Origin: Flavobacterium sp.
GTDB taxonomy: Bacteria > Bacteroidota > Bacteroidia > Flavobacteriales > Flavobacteriaceae
Length of the DNA stretch: 64,000 bases
Assembly: GCA_012837155.1 (NCBI GenBank)
Contig: CP051546.1
Span: 1,901,075-1,965,074 of the forward strand
Direction: 5' to 3'
Shown: positions 30,695-41,470 of the stretch, one piece after another
How the letters are laid out: every line of letters begins with the position of its first letter
How positions within the stretch are numbered: the stretch's first letter is position 1
Position numbers and translations under genes: made by a program
The notes under the pieces: model-generated
The model's database searches: none
Seen by the model: the letters and a program-made list of their open reading frames with translations, nothing else
Told to the model about the DNA's origin: nothing

Positions 30695-33124
30695 CTAAGA
30701 TTGTTCATTGTCTAGAAATTGATCAAGAGAACTTATATCGAGAATATTTACGCTTCGTGCTTTACTTCCTTCAAAAGGCCCTACAATTCCAGCAGCTTCT
30801 AATTGGTCTATCAATCTACCAGCTCTATTGTACCCTAATTTTAGTTTTCGTTGTAGCAACGAGGCAGAACCTTGTTGCGCATTTACAATTACTTCGGCTG
30901 CTTCTCTAAACAATGAGTCTCTTTCAGAAATATCCATATCAAGAGTAGTGCCATTTTCTTCGCCAATAAATTCTGGGAGTAAATAAGCTGTTGGATAGGC
31001 TTTTTGAGAACCAATAAATTCGGTTATTTTATCTACTTCTGGAGTATCTATAAAAGCGCATTGTACGCGAACAACATCATTACCATTAGTATAAAGCATG
31101 TCTCCACGACCAATTAATTGATCGGCTCCTTGGCTGTCAAGAATAGTTCTAGAATCTATTTTTGAAGTTACTCTAAAGGCAATTCTAGCAGGAAAATTGG
31201 CTTTTATCAAACCTGTAATCACATTTACCGAAGGTCTTTGGGTAGCAATAATCAAGTGAATTCCAATAGCTCGGGCTAATTGTGCCAATCTTGCAATGGG
31301 AGTTTCTACTTCTTTTCCTGCCGTCATAATCAAGTCGGCAAACTCATCGACCACCAATACAATATAAGGAAGAAATCGATGCCCGTTTTCTGGATTTAAT
31401 TTTCTGGATTTGAACTTGTCGTTGTATTCCTTGATGTTTCGAACCATTGCATCTTTTAACAACGAATACCGATTATCCATTTCTACACAAAGCGAATTCA
31501 AGGTGCTCACAACCTTTGCATTGTCAGTAATAATAGCGTCTTCTGAATCGGGTAATTTAGCTAAATAATGCCTTTCAATTTTATTGAAAAGGGTTAATTC
31601 TACTTTTTTTGGATCAACTAAAACAAACTTGATTTCGGCTGGGTGTTTTTTGTATAGCAAGGAGGTTATTACGGCATTCAAGCCCACAGACTTTCCTTGT
31701 CCAGTAGCACCAGCCATTAATAAGTGTGGCATTTTGGCTAAATCAACCACAAAAGTTTCGTTCGAAATGGTTTTTCCTAATGCAATGGGTAATTCCATTT
31801 CGGCTTCCTGAAATTTGGCAGAACCAATCACACTTTTCATGGAAACCATTGTAGGATTCTTGTTAGGCACTTCGATTCCAATAGTTCCTTTTCCTGGAAT
31901 AGGAGCGATGATACGGATTCCTAATGCCGAAAGAGACAAGGCTATATCATCTTCTAAACTCTTAATTTTTGAAATTCGAATTCCCGCTTCTGGAACAATT
32001 TCATATAATGTTACCGATGGTCCAACGGTGGCTTTTATTTGTGCTATTTCAATTTTATAATTGCGAAGCGTTTCGACAATATTATTCTTATTTTCCTCTA
32101 ATTCTTCTTGATTAATAGTAATTCCCCCATTTGAATATTCTCTTAGTAAATCGATGGTTGGGTATTTATAATTGGATAAGTCCAAAGTGGGGTCAAATAA
32201 TCCAAAATCAGCCACCAATTTTGAAGCCAAATTCTCTTCGATAATGTTTTCCTCTGCTGCCTTTTCGATGACAAAATGTTCATCCGCGGTATGAATAATT
32301 TCGGGCTCGGGAGCTGAGGATACTTCCATGGGAATTGTTTTCAGATTAATTTCAGAAGGATGGTTAATCGTGGGTTTTAAAGCTTCTTTATTAATTTCGA
32401 ACTGAAATCCAGTTGTTTTTAAATGAATGTCTTCTAATTCCTCGTCTACTGCATACTCTTCTAAGTTGTAAGCATTTGAATCCATGTTTGTAGCATTCGA
32501 TCCTAAATCAGATTTAATTTCTTTTTTTGTGCTTTCAAAAAAGGATTTTATTTTTTCGGGAGACAATTTTATTTTGAAAATCAAGTAGATAATTAGTCCA
32601 AAAAGCAGCACTAATAAGGTGCCTGTTTTACCAATGTAATCTTGTGAAAATAAATTGAGCTCATAACCAATTGTTCCGCCTAGTTCGGGTAGGGAAGTAG
32701 CAAAAAAACCAAATAAAACTGATAAGATAATGATGGCAAACATATCCCAAAACCAAATGTTTTTCAGTTTTTTTAGGGGAATGTCTAATGCTAAAAAAAT
32801 GCCTGTCAAAAAAAACAATCGAACTAATAAAAAGGAGGCAATTCCGAAACCTTTATAAACAATTAAGTCTGCTAGAAAAGCACCAAATTTTCCCAACCAA
32901 TTTTGGACTGTTTCTCTGCGGTCAGCCAATTGACGTACTGCACTTTGATCTTCTTGTCCGTAAATATAAAAGGAAATAAAAGCAAGTAACAAAGCAACTG
33001 AAAATAATACCAAAAGAGAGCCATAAATAATTTTATGTTGCTTGGATATTTTCCAAGGTTTTTTAAGCGCTTCTTTTTGCTCATTCTTTTTATCTGGAGT
33101 TGTTGTTTTTGTTGTTTTGGCCAT
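30695..33124 (-). CDS. ftsK: DNA translocase FtsK
   Basis: This intact 809-aa protein couples chromosome segregation with division. The N-terminal domain has four membrane helices (residues about 30-200: IIYGSLLVLFSVALLLAFIS, LVRLFFLTGIFLALDIPL and two others). A linker of about 150 residues precedes the motor domain with AGATGQGKSVGLNAVITS (Walker A), LVDPKKVELTLF, IVLVVDEFADLIMTAG (Walker B) and IATQRPSVNVITGLIKANFPARI. The C-terminal gamma winged-helix (ASLLQRKLKLGYNRAGRLID) binds polarity sequences. It lies 19 bp after dgkA. Confidence 0.97.
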   Translation of the reverse strand: MAKTTKTTTPDKKNEQKEALKKPWKISKQHKIIYGSLLVLFSVALLLAFISFYIYGQEDQSAVRQLADRRETVQNWLGKFGAFLADLIVYKGFGIASFLLVRLFFLTGIFLALDIPLKKLKNIWFWDMFAIIILSVLFGFFATSLPELGGTIGYELNLFSQDYIGKTGTLLVLLFGLIIYLIFKIKLSPEKIKSFFESTKKEIKSDLGSNATNMDSNAYNLEEYAVDEELEDIHLKTTGFQFEINKEALKPTINHPSEINLKTIPMEVSSAPEPEIIHTADEHFVIEKAAEENIIEENLASKLVADFGLFDPTLDLSNYKYPTIDLLREYSNGGITINQEELEENKNNIVETLRNYKIEIAQIKATVGPSVTLYEIVPEAGIRISKIKSLEDDIALSLSALGIRIIAPIPGKGTIGIEVPNKNPTMVSMKSVIGSAKFQEAEMELPIALGKTISNETFVVDLAKMPHLLMAGATGQGKSVGLNAVITSLLYKKHPAEIKFVLVDPKKVELTLFNKIERHYLAKLPDSEDAIITDNAKVVSTLNSLCVEMDNRYSLLKDAMVRNIKEYNDKFKSRKLNPENGHRFLPYIVLVVDEFADLIMTAGKEVETPIARLAQLARAIGIHLIIATQRPSVNVITGLIKANFPARIAFRVTSKIDSRTILDSQGADQLIGRGDMLYTNGNDVVRVQCAFIDTPEVDKITEFIGSQKAYPTAYLLPEFIGEENGTTLDMDISERDSLFREAAEVIVNAQQGSASLLQRKLKLGYNRAGRLIDQLEAAGIVGPFEGSKARSVNILDISSLDQFLDNEQS

Positions 33125-33143
33125 TTTTTTGCAATACTTTTTT

Positions 33144-33518
33144 CTATAAAAATTTTGGTAAATAAATAATTAGTCCAATTAGTATAGCCGAAATTGAAGC
33201 AAAAAAGACCGCTCCTGCCGCAATATCCTTTATAAATCCAATTCGTTCGTCATAGTTAGGATGGATAAAATCAGCTATTTTTTCGACAGCTGTGTTCAGC
33301 CCTTCGATACTCATCACTAATCCGATTGCCATAGTTTGAAAAAGCCATTCTGTTTGGGTAATATTAAAATAAAAACCAGCAATAGTAATCAAAATTCCTA
33401 TCGAAAATTGCACCATTATACTGTGTTCTGTCGAAATTAATTTTAGCGCTCCTTTGACAGCAAAGGAAATGCTCTTTATCCTTCCGCTCACGAAAGTGTT
33501 GTCTTTTTGAAATTCCAT
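33144..33518 (-). CDS. dgkA: Diacylglycerol kinase family protein (prokaryotic DagK)
   Basis: This small membrane kinase of 124 aa starts at the ATG at 33518, which lies 10 bp after the tpx stop; the longer reading from 33572 would overlap tpx. Three membrane helices are visible (VQFSIGILITIAGFYFNI, FQTMAIGLVMSIEGLNTAVE, FFASISAILIGLIIYL). The catalytic loop contains EGLNTAVEKIADF and a preceding FAVKGALKLISTEHS segment conserved in DgkA/undecaprenol kinases, then IKDIAAGAVF. It may phosphorylate diacylglycerol or undecaprenol; the substrate is not decidable here. Confidence 0.9.
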   Translation of the reverse strand: MEFQKDNTFVSGRIKSISFAVKGALKLISTEHSIMVQFSIGILITIAGFYFNITQTEWLFQTMAIGLVMSIEGLNTAVEKIADFIHPNYDERIGFIKDIAAGAVFFASISAILIGLIIYLPKFL

Positions 33519-33528
33519 TATTACACTT

Positions 33529-34026
33529 TTAAAGTACTGCCAATGCAGCTTCATAATTAGGCTCGTCCGCAATCTCAGCGACTTGTTCTGTATGAATAAT
33601 TGTTCCGTTTTCGTCAGCTACAATGATTGCTCTTGAATGTAAACCAGCCAATTTGCCGTCAAGAATCTCTAATCCATTGGTTTTGCCAAAATTTCCGTCT
33701 TGAAAATCAGATAAATTAATTACATTTTCGATTCCTTCTGCCCCGCAAAAGCGTTTTTGAGCAAATGGTAAATCTCTAGAAATACACAATACAGATGTGT
33801 TTTCTAATTTAGCAGCACGCTCGTTAAATTTCCGAACCGAGGTCGCGCAAGTGCCAGTATCAATACTTGGAAAAATATTTAAAACTAATTTTCTTCCTGC
33901 AAAATCACTCATCGTAGCAACAGAAAGATCTTCCTTTATTAATTTAAAATCGGCAAGTTTTGAACCAACTTTTGGTAATTCTCCTGAAGTGTGTATTGGA
34001 TTTCCTCCTAATGTAATTGAAGCCAT
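33529..34026 (-). CDS. tpx: Thiol peroxidase Tpx
   Basis: This intact 165-aa atypical two-Cys peroxiredoxin reduces peroxides with thioredoxin. The peroxidatic cysteine is in SIDTGTCATSVRKFN and the resolving cysteine in LPFAQKRFCGAEGI, the diagnostic Tpx pair. The N terminus (MASITLGGNPIHTSGELPKVG) and length are normal for the family. It is the first gene of the tpx-dgkA-ftsK-lolA-lptFG-ribBA run. Upstream DNA from 34027 to 34103 carries the promoter region before the IS insertion. Confidence 0.95.
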   Translation of the reverse strand: MASITLGGNPIHTSGELPKVGSKLADFKLIKEDLSVATMSDFAGRKLVLNIFPSIDTGTCATSVRKFNERAAKLENTSVLCISRDLPFAQKRFCGAEGIENVINLSDFQDGNFGKTNGLEILDGKLAGLHSRAIIVADENGTIIHTEQVAEIADEPNYEAALAVL

Positions 34027-34094
34027 AGTGTATTTTTATTTTTTTTAATGTGCCTCAAAAGTATGAAAATTTATTTAGTCATTCCTTAAAAACT

Positions 34095-35368
34095 CACTTT
34101 TTGCAGGTCAAACGCATTAAAAGTTGAACAAAGATAAAAGATAATGATTATCCCAACCTGCTATTTTACGTTTTCTTCTGACGCTCTTCTTTACAGGACT
34201 AATTGTTTCATTGAGCAGTATTTTTAATGATAATTTCAAGACTGACGAAAAATTTTGTGCCGCGTTTTTATGTCTTTTTCTACTCTTATCTTCTCCAAAG
34301 GAAACGTCTAAATGCCAATGTAAATTGTTTTCAATTTTCCAATGTGAACGAACAGCATCCGCTATTTTCTTGGCATCACAAGGTAAACTTGTTATATAAA
34401 ACCGAGTTGATTTCTGTGTTTTACCAGTTGATTTTATAAACCTTTCACTTTCTATTTTTGCAATAGATTGTAATGAATTCCATTTAGTTGGATTTAATAA
34501 ATGACTCAAATCATCCATCACAGTACAAGTCCTTTTTTCTACCCTTCCGCTACCAACTTCCTCGGTTATATAAATTTTTGATTTGTCTTTTGAGGGAATC
34601 AAAAAAGCACTTTCAATATCTTGATATAATTCTTTTTGGTTTTCTTTTACCGCCAAAATATAATCTGCCTTTTGTTCAATAATCACTTCTGCTATATCTG
34701 TTTGACAACCCATTGCATCTATGGTAATAATAGCATTTTCAAGGTCTAACACTTTTAAAAGTTCTGGGATTGCCGTAATTTCATTTGATTTCTCTTCTGT
34801 TTTAATTTGACCTAAAAAGATTTCGTTTTCTGTAGAAAAAGCACTTACCAAATGAATGGCAGACTTCAATCCAGATTGCTTAGAACCTCGAACTGTTTTG
34901 CCGTCAATTGCCACGACACCCTTGTAATGGTTAGATATTGATTTAATCCAAGACACGAAATGTTCTTCGAAAAAAGAGGGTTTTAGCAAAGAGAAAAAAC
35001 GATTAAACGTGTCGTGAGAAGGAATCCCGTTTTCTAAATCTAAGATAGTTTCCAAAAACTCACGCTTAACAATGCCGTAATCTTCAATTTCTTCCCAAGT
35101 TTCTGCCCCGCATATGACGGCAAGTATGGTTATGAAAACAATATTTTCCGAAGGGTGTAATTTTTTTCTGTTCAATCTAAAGTCTGGAATAGTTTGAGCA
35201 AATATAAACAATTTGTTTTTTAATTTCATATTAAGCATCTGATTATCAGATAAATATACAAAATTTAATTTGCTAAAACAAATTTAATTCGTTGTATTTC
35301 AGATGGTTATATTAAAAAAATCATTTTAAAATTTAATGGTTTTTAATGCGTTTGACCTGCACTTTTTG
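34095..35368 (-). mobile_element. ISAs1-family element with 9-bp target duplication
   Basis: The element spans 34104-35359 (1,256 bp). The termini are inverted copies of CAGGTCAAACGCATTAAAA, and CACTTTTTG flanks both sides (34095-34103 and 35360-35368). The target is the 3' end of the IS5/IS1182-like transposase gene. Confidence 0.88.
34117..35238 (-). CDS. ISAs1-family transposase
   Basis: This intact 373-aa transposase has an N-terminal DDE_Tnp_1-associated domain (FAQTIPDFRLNRKKLHPSEN, ICGAETWEEIEDYG, GIPSHDTFNRFFSLL) and a DDE domain with VVAIDGKTVRGSKQ (first Asp), ITIDAMGCQTDIAEVI (second Asp) and WKIENNLHWHLDVSFGEDKS (catalytic Glu region). Length and motifs are typical of ISAs1/H-repeat transposases. 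It is the only gene of its element and probably functional. Confidence 0.93.
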   Translation of the reverse strand: MLNMKLKNKLFIFAQTIPDFRLNRKKLHPSENIVFITILAVICGAETWEEIEDYGIVKREFLETILDLENGIPSHDTFNRFFSLLKPSFFEEHFVSWIKSISNHYKGVVAIDGKTVRGSKQSGLKSAIHLVSAFSTENEIFLGQIKTEEKSNEITAIPELLKVLDLENAIITIDAMGCQTDIAEVIIEQKADYILAVKENQKELYQDIESAFLIPSKDKSKIYITEEVGSGRVEKRTCTVMDDLSHLLNPTKWNSLQSIAKIESERFIKSTGKTQKSTRFYITSLPCDAKKIADAVRSHWKIENNLHWHLDVSFGEDKSRKRHKNAAQNFSSVLKLSLKILLNETISPVKKSVRRKRKIAGWDNHYLLSLFNF

Positions 35369-36703
35369 AGTTTTTAGATTTTTTATCAAAAACACATTTG
35401 CAAAAATATGCATTAAAAATTCGAGACAAAGAATAAATTGTGCTTTGATATGGTTAAACCTCATTTTTAGATTGTAACCAATACCTGCTAAAAGTGCATT
35501 ATTAATATCTCCAGCCACGCCTTTGAGGAAATTTAATCCTAAAGCGTGGTTTCTTTTTAAATGGGATATTGTTGGTTCTATTGCCGCTCTGGCTCTAAAT
35601 CTTTTTCGGGCAACGTCTTGTTTGTATCTTGATTTTTCTTTTGTGTTTTTTGGGATTACTATTTGTGTATTTTCAACTTGTGTGACACCTCTAAATCCTC
35701 TGTCTGTACTTGCTATTGTTGGTCTTGTACCTCCAATTTGCTCTCTAACTCGCTGGCTTTGTGCTAATGATTCTTCTAAGGTTTTGCTATCGTGAGGATT
35801 GCCTGAAAATCGTTTTATTGAGGTAATGACTCCTGTTTTTCGACCTCTTGTTACCGCTACTTTTGTTCCAAATTCATACGCTTTATGAGCTTTCCCTTTT
35901 GCTATACAGGCTGTTTGAGGTTCGTGTAAACTGTATATTTTTTCCTTGCTGTTTCTTTCCTGAGTGAGTACTTTTTTGTAATTGCTAAATTCTGTTTCGT
36001 ATTGTTTTAAAATTTCTTCAGGCAACTTGCGTTCCAATTCTCGAACGACTCGCTTACCAATGGTTCGCAACTTTTTTCGCGCCATTATAGCTTTCTTTTT
36101 TCGTTTGGGATGATGTCCAAAATAAGCATCCCGAAGATGTTGTTTGGCTACCCTTTTATAAGTTTGTCTTTGTTTAACTCCTTCTTTTTCAGCTATTTTT
36201 GTACAATTGTCAATTACCTTTTTAGCTAATTTGGCATCGGTTGGAAAAGTAATATTTTTTTCTTGAACAGTGGTGTCAATCTGAACTTCCTTTTCATTTT
36301 TCGCCTCTGGATGCAAGGCTACTGTTTGACTTAAAATAAATTCTAATCCTTTCTCTTTCAGTCTCTTTCTAAAATGAACAAACTCACTCGGGTCAAAAGG
36401 TTGCTTGTTTTGAAAAAAATCTTCTCCTGTAAAATATTGCCAATAAGGGTTTTCTATCCAACGTTCAACTACAGATTCATCACTCTCTTTAAACATCTCT
36501 TTTAACAGCAGTAAACCTGCTATTTTTCTAATCGGAATAGAGGGTCTTCCTTGCTCTGAATATAGGTTTTGGAACTCAAACTCCATTTTTGACCAATCAA
36601 GCTCCCCTGCGAGTTTTACCAAAGGATGCTCAAGGTTTATAAGATCTGTCAGCCTAGTCTGAAATAAATTTTGCTGAAAATTCGGTTTTATTTTACCTAA
36701 CAT
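35333..36703 (-). CDS. IS5/IS1182-like transposase, C terminus rewritten by ISAs1
   Basis: This 456-aa transposase starts with a PF05598 (DUF772) domain (ELDWSKMEFEFQNLYSEQG, GLLLLKEMFKESDESVVERW, ENPYWQYFTGEDFF). The DDE domain follows, with VQIDTTVQEKNITFPTD (first Asp), ASTDRGFRGV (second Asp) and ARAAIEPTISHLKRNHALGL (Glu). The last codons (VQVKRIKNH) are read through the ISAs1 inverted repeat; without that insertion the gene would end soon after KTQKV. Because the catalytic residues are upstream, the enzyme may still work. Confidence 0.87.
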   Translation of the reverse strand: MLGKIKPNFQQNLFQTRLTDLINLEHPLVKLAGELDWSKMEFEFQNLYSEQGRPSIPIRKIAGLLLLKEMFKESDESVVERWIENPYWQYFTGEDFFQNKQPFDPSEFVHFRKRLKEKGLEFILSQTVALHPEAKNEKEVQIDTTVQEKNITFPTDAKLAKKVIDNCTKIAEKEGVKQRQTYKRVAKQHLRDAYFGHHPKRKKKAIMARKKLRTIGKRVVRELERKLPEEILKQYETEFSNYKKVLTQERNSKEKIYSLHEPQTACIAKGKAHKAYEFGTKVAVTRGRKTGVITSIKRFSGNPHDSKTLEESLAQSQRVREQIGGTRPTIASTDRGFRGVTQVENTQIVIPKNTKEKSRYKQDVARKRFRARAAIEPTISHLKRNHALGLNFLKGVAGDINNALLAGIGYNLKMRFNHIKAQFILCLEFLMHIFANVFLIKNLKTQKVQVKRIKNH

Positions 36704-36762
36704 ATTGCCACTTTTTTATACCTAAATATACACTTTTTGGCAATTTAACTTAGTGTTTTTAA

Positions 36763-37353
36763 GTTGTTTTTATCTACAAGTTATTAACAATCAATTTGTT
36801 GTGTCATATTTAAGGATTGACTATTTAGTTAATTTTTTCAAAAACATTTTTTCATTTGAATTTATTTATTGTCACAGTATATAGAATAGCTAAATGCTAT
36901 AATTGACAGCTTTTGTTTGCTCAATCATGCTGTGATTTTAGTCAACGGCTCAAATTTTAAGATGTATTGACTTTAGCTAAAGTCAAACTAAAACGCCGTT
37001 TTTTTTAAACCCTTTGGGTTGAAAATCAAGACAGTTGAATTAAAAAAATGCTGATGTCCTAGAACATAGCGGATCGAATGTATTAGAGAAAATTATTTGA
37101 AGTAAAATATACATAACATCAAAATAAGAACAATTTGATTACTTCCAATGGTTTGTAGATGCTGCTTGATTACTTTTTTGATTATTAGGTGTATAAATAT
37201 GTTTTTAAGCCGGAATTTGATTGTTTGAAATGGTATTTGCTATAAAAAAATAGCATGTGTATTCTATAAAGATATAGTTTTTATCTATTATAATCGAGTT
37301 TAAGCACGGTTATTTTTGGTAATTTTACATTCAAATAAAAAATCAATTATATT
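36763..37353. other. Long gene-free spacer before katG
   Basis: There is no credible ORF in these 590 bp. It contains the left palindromic element (36934-37071). From 37072 the DNA is very AT-rich and must hold the katG promoter; TAATTTTACA at about 37319 resembles a -7 box but is not decisive. Confidence 0.5.
36934..37071 (+). repeat. Palindromic intergenic element, left copy flanking katG
   Basis: It contains GTCAACGGCTCAAATTTTAA, the palindrome TTGACTTTAGCTAAAGTCAA (36967-36986), CCTTTGGGTTGAAA and AAAAAATGCTGATGTCCT-AGAACATAGCG. The same blocks occur in the same order, inverted, at 39661-39824 beyond katG. Confidence 0.75.
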
Positions 37354-39592
<2,239 letters not shown>

Positions 39593-39616
39593 ATAATGAT
39601 TTATAATCGAAATGCT

Positions 39617-39648
39617 AAAAGGTGGTCTGGAAACAGATCACCTTTTTG
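39617..39648 (+). terminator. Rho-independent terminator of katG
   Basis: AAAAGGTGGTCTG and CAGATCACCTTTTT form a long stem with a GAAA loop and a trailing T-run, 25 bp after the katG stop. Confidence 0.8.
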
Positions 39649-39660
39649 TTTGATATAAAT

Positions 39661-39824
39661 CGCTATGTTTTAGGGCATCAGCATTTTTTTGATTCAATTG
39701 CCTTGGGTTTCAACCCAAGGGTTAAAAAACACAGTATTTTAGTTTGGCTTTAGCCAAAATTAGTTACATTTTTTGGCTAAAGCCAATTCATCCTGAAATT
39801 TGAGACGTTGACTTTAGTCAACGG
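39661..39824 (-). repeat. Palindromic intergenic element, right copy flanking katG
   Basis: It is the inverted counterpart of 36934-37071. Palindromes seen on the plus strand are CCTTGGGTTTCAACCCAAGG (39701-39720), TTGGCTTTAGCCAA (about 39744), TTGGCTAAAGCCAA (about 39773) and CGTTGACTTTAGTCAACG (39807-39824). Where the left copy has one GACTTTAGCTAAAGTC palindrome, this copy has two GGCTTTAGCC-type palindromes. Confidence 0.75.
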
Positions 39825-39875
39825 CAATTGATTGAGTTTACAAAAGCTGTTAATAATAGAATTTAGCCATATAAA

Positions 39876-41468
39876 TTAATCAACAATTACGGGTAAAATC
39901 CCTTTACAAGCCGTGTTTTCGAGCAATTGATGGGCTGCACTTTCTTGAAATTCAGGAAAATCCTGATACATTTCAACAATGCTCAAAGCCTCGTCTAAAT
40001 TTGGTATAAGCTGTAAAGCATAAGGATTACCAAACAAGTATAAAATGCATTTTTTGGTTGCAAATAAATTTCCCAAAAACAGTAAAACAGAGTCTTGAAT
40101 ATCAAAATTGTTCAAAGGTTTTGCTTTTGGAACAAACAAAGAAATAATAAGGGTGTCAAAATTAACCAACTCTTTTTCTAGTTTACTAATTGGATAGATG
40201 TCGCTCTTTTCAAATGCAAATTCGGGGCTAGGAAGTGATGCAGACAAGGTCTTAAAAAACGTATTTTCCGAGTTTTTGTAAAGACTTATTTTGGCTAGTT
40301 TATTTTGGTTTTTGGCTTCAAAAAGGGCTGCACTGCTGAGATTATCTTTTATTTTAGTGAGGCAATTATCGGCTATTTTTCGATTTAAAAGGCTAACTTT
40401 TTCAAAATCAAAATGTCCTTCAGGTTGTGTATTTCCAGCTATAATTCCGGCTTTTTGTTTTAATTTCAAAAGGCGTTCAAAACTAGCTTCAATTCGTTCT
40501 GGTGTTGCCTTTTTTAGAATTTCCTCGATTCCTTCGGCAACATTTTCGGCAAAGCACAACACATCATTTCCAGCATTAAAAGCTTCCCATTCTAATTGTC
40601 CTTTCGTGGCATACAATTTAGAAACGCTGTGCATATTTAGTGCATCAGAAATGACTAAACCATCATAACCCAATTGGGTTCGCAATACACCTTCAATCAC
40701 AGATTTTGATAGTGTTGCCGAGGTATTTTTGCCTTCATTCAAGGCTGGAACTGCCAAATGTCCTATCATAATCGAATCGACATTATTCTCGATTCCTTTT
40801 ATAAATGGAACGAGTTCATTGGCTAATAATTGGTCTAAAGTTTCTTCTAAAATTGGCAATCCCAAATGCGAATCGACATTTGTGTTTCCGTGTCCAGGAA
40901 AATGTTTTAAACACCCCAAAATCCCTGCATCATTCATTCCACGTAAATATTCTAAAGCAAAACGCCCCACTTTGTCCTTATTTTGTCCAAAAGAGCGATA
41001 GCCAATTACGGGATTATTCGGATTGTTGTTGATGTCTGCTAAAGGAGCTAAATTATAATGTATTCCAGCCGATTTTAAGTCCAAACCAATTTGTTTTCCC
41101 ACTTCATAAACCAAATGAATTTCATCCTCTGGCAAAGCGCCAAGTGTGATTGCATACGGATATTGTGGTGTTTTTTCGACCCGCATAGCCAATCCCCATT
41201 CGGCATCAATACTCATCAAGAGTGGGGTAGTGGCACATTTTTGAAACCGTACGATTAATGCTGTCAACCGCTCGAAACTATTGTCGTTGTATTCGATTTT
41301 TTTTTTAGATTCATAGTTGGTCGCAGCACTCGTTCTACTATGAAAAAAAGTAAGTCCACCGATGTTGTACTCTTGAATTAAGCGTTCGATTTCTTGGATG
41401 TTTTCTTCTGTGTCGTTAATAAAAACGGCAGGAAAAAAGAATTGTCCTATTTTTTGTTCTAGTGTCAT
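39876..41468 (-). CDS. Glycoside hydrolase family 3, NagZ-like beta-N-acetylhexosaminidase
   Basis: This intact 530-aa GH3 enzyme has a TIM-barrel domain with the NagZ signature KHFPGHGNTNVDSHLGLP (the His/Asp dyad loop of GH3 N-acetylglucosaminidases) and the nucleophile segment GYDGLVISDALNM. The second domain (about residues 350-530) is alpha/beta. NagZ removes GlcNAc from anhydro-muropeptides. No signal peptide is seen, in line with cytoplasmic recycling. Its ATG lies 2 bp after the mod stop codon. The anmK and ampG-like genes stand 7-11 kb upstream on the same strand, so a recycling role is well supported. Confidence 0.9.
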   Translation of the reverse strand: MTLEQKIGQFFFPAVFINDTEENIQEIERLIQEYNIGGLTFFHSRTSAATNYESKKKIEYNDNSFERLTALIVRFQKCATTPLLMSIDAEWGLAMRVEKTPQYPYAITLGALPEDEIHLVYEVGKQIGLDLKSAGIHYNLAPLADINNNPNNPVIGYRSFGQNKDKVGRFALEYLRGMNDAGILGCLKHFPGHGNTNVDSHLGLPILEETLDQLLANELVPFIKGIENNVDSIMIGHLAVPALNEGKNTSATLSKSVIEGVLRTQLGYDGLVISDALNMHSVSKLYATKGQLEWEAFNAGNDVLCFAENVAEGIEEILKKATPERIEASFERLLKLKQKAGIIAGNTQPEGHFDFEKVSLLNRKIADNCLTKIKDNLSSAALFEAKNQNKLAKISLYKNSENTFFKTLSASLPSPEFAFEKSDIYPISKLEKELVNFDTLIISLFVPKAKPLNNFDIQDSVLLFLGNLFATKKCILYLFGNPYALQLIPNLDEALSIVEMYQDFPEFQESAAHQLLENTACKGILPVIVD

Positions 41469-41470
41469 TG

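Larger units (their letters stand above)
34088..36762 (-). mobile_element. IS5/IS1182-like element, carrying a nested ISAs1 element
   Basis: The transposase gene at 35333-36703 defines the element. Outer ends are approximate: a short shared sequence near CTTAAAAAC at about 34087 and its inverse near 36762 could be the terminal repeats, possibly with TTAA on both sides, but the match is short. The ISAs1 element at 34104-35359 splits it near its left end. Confidence 0.5.
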
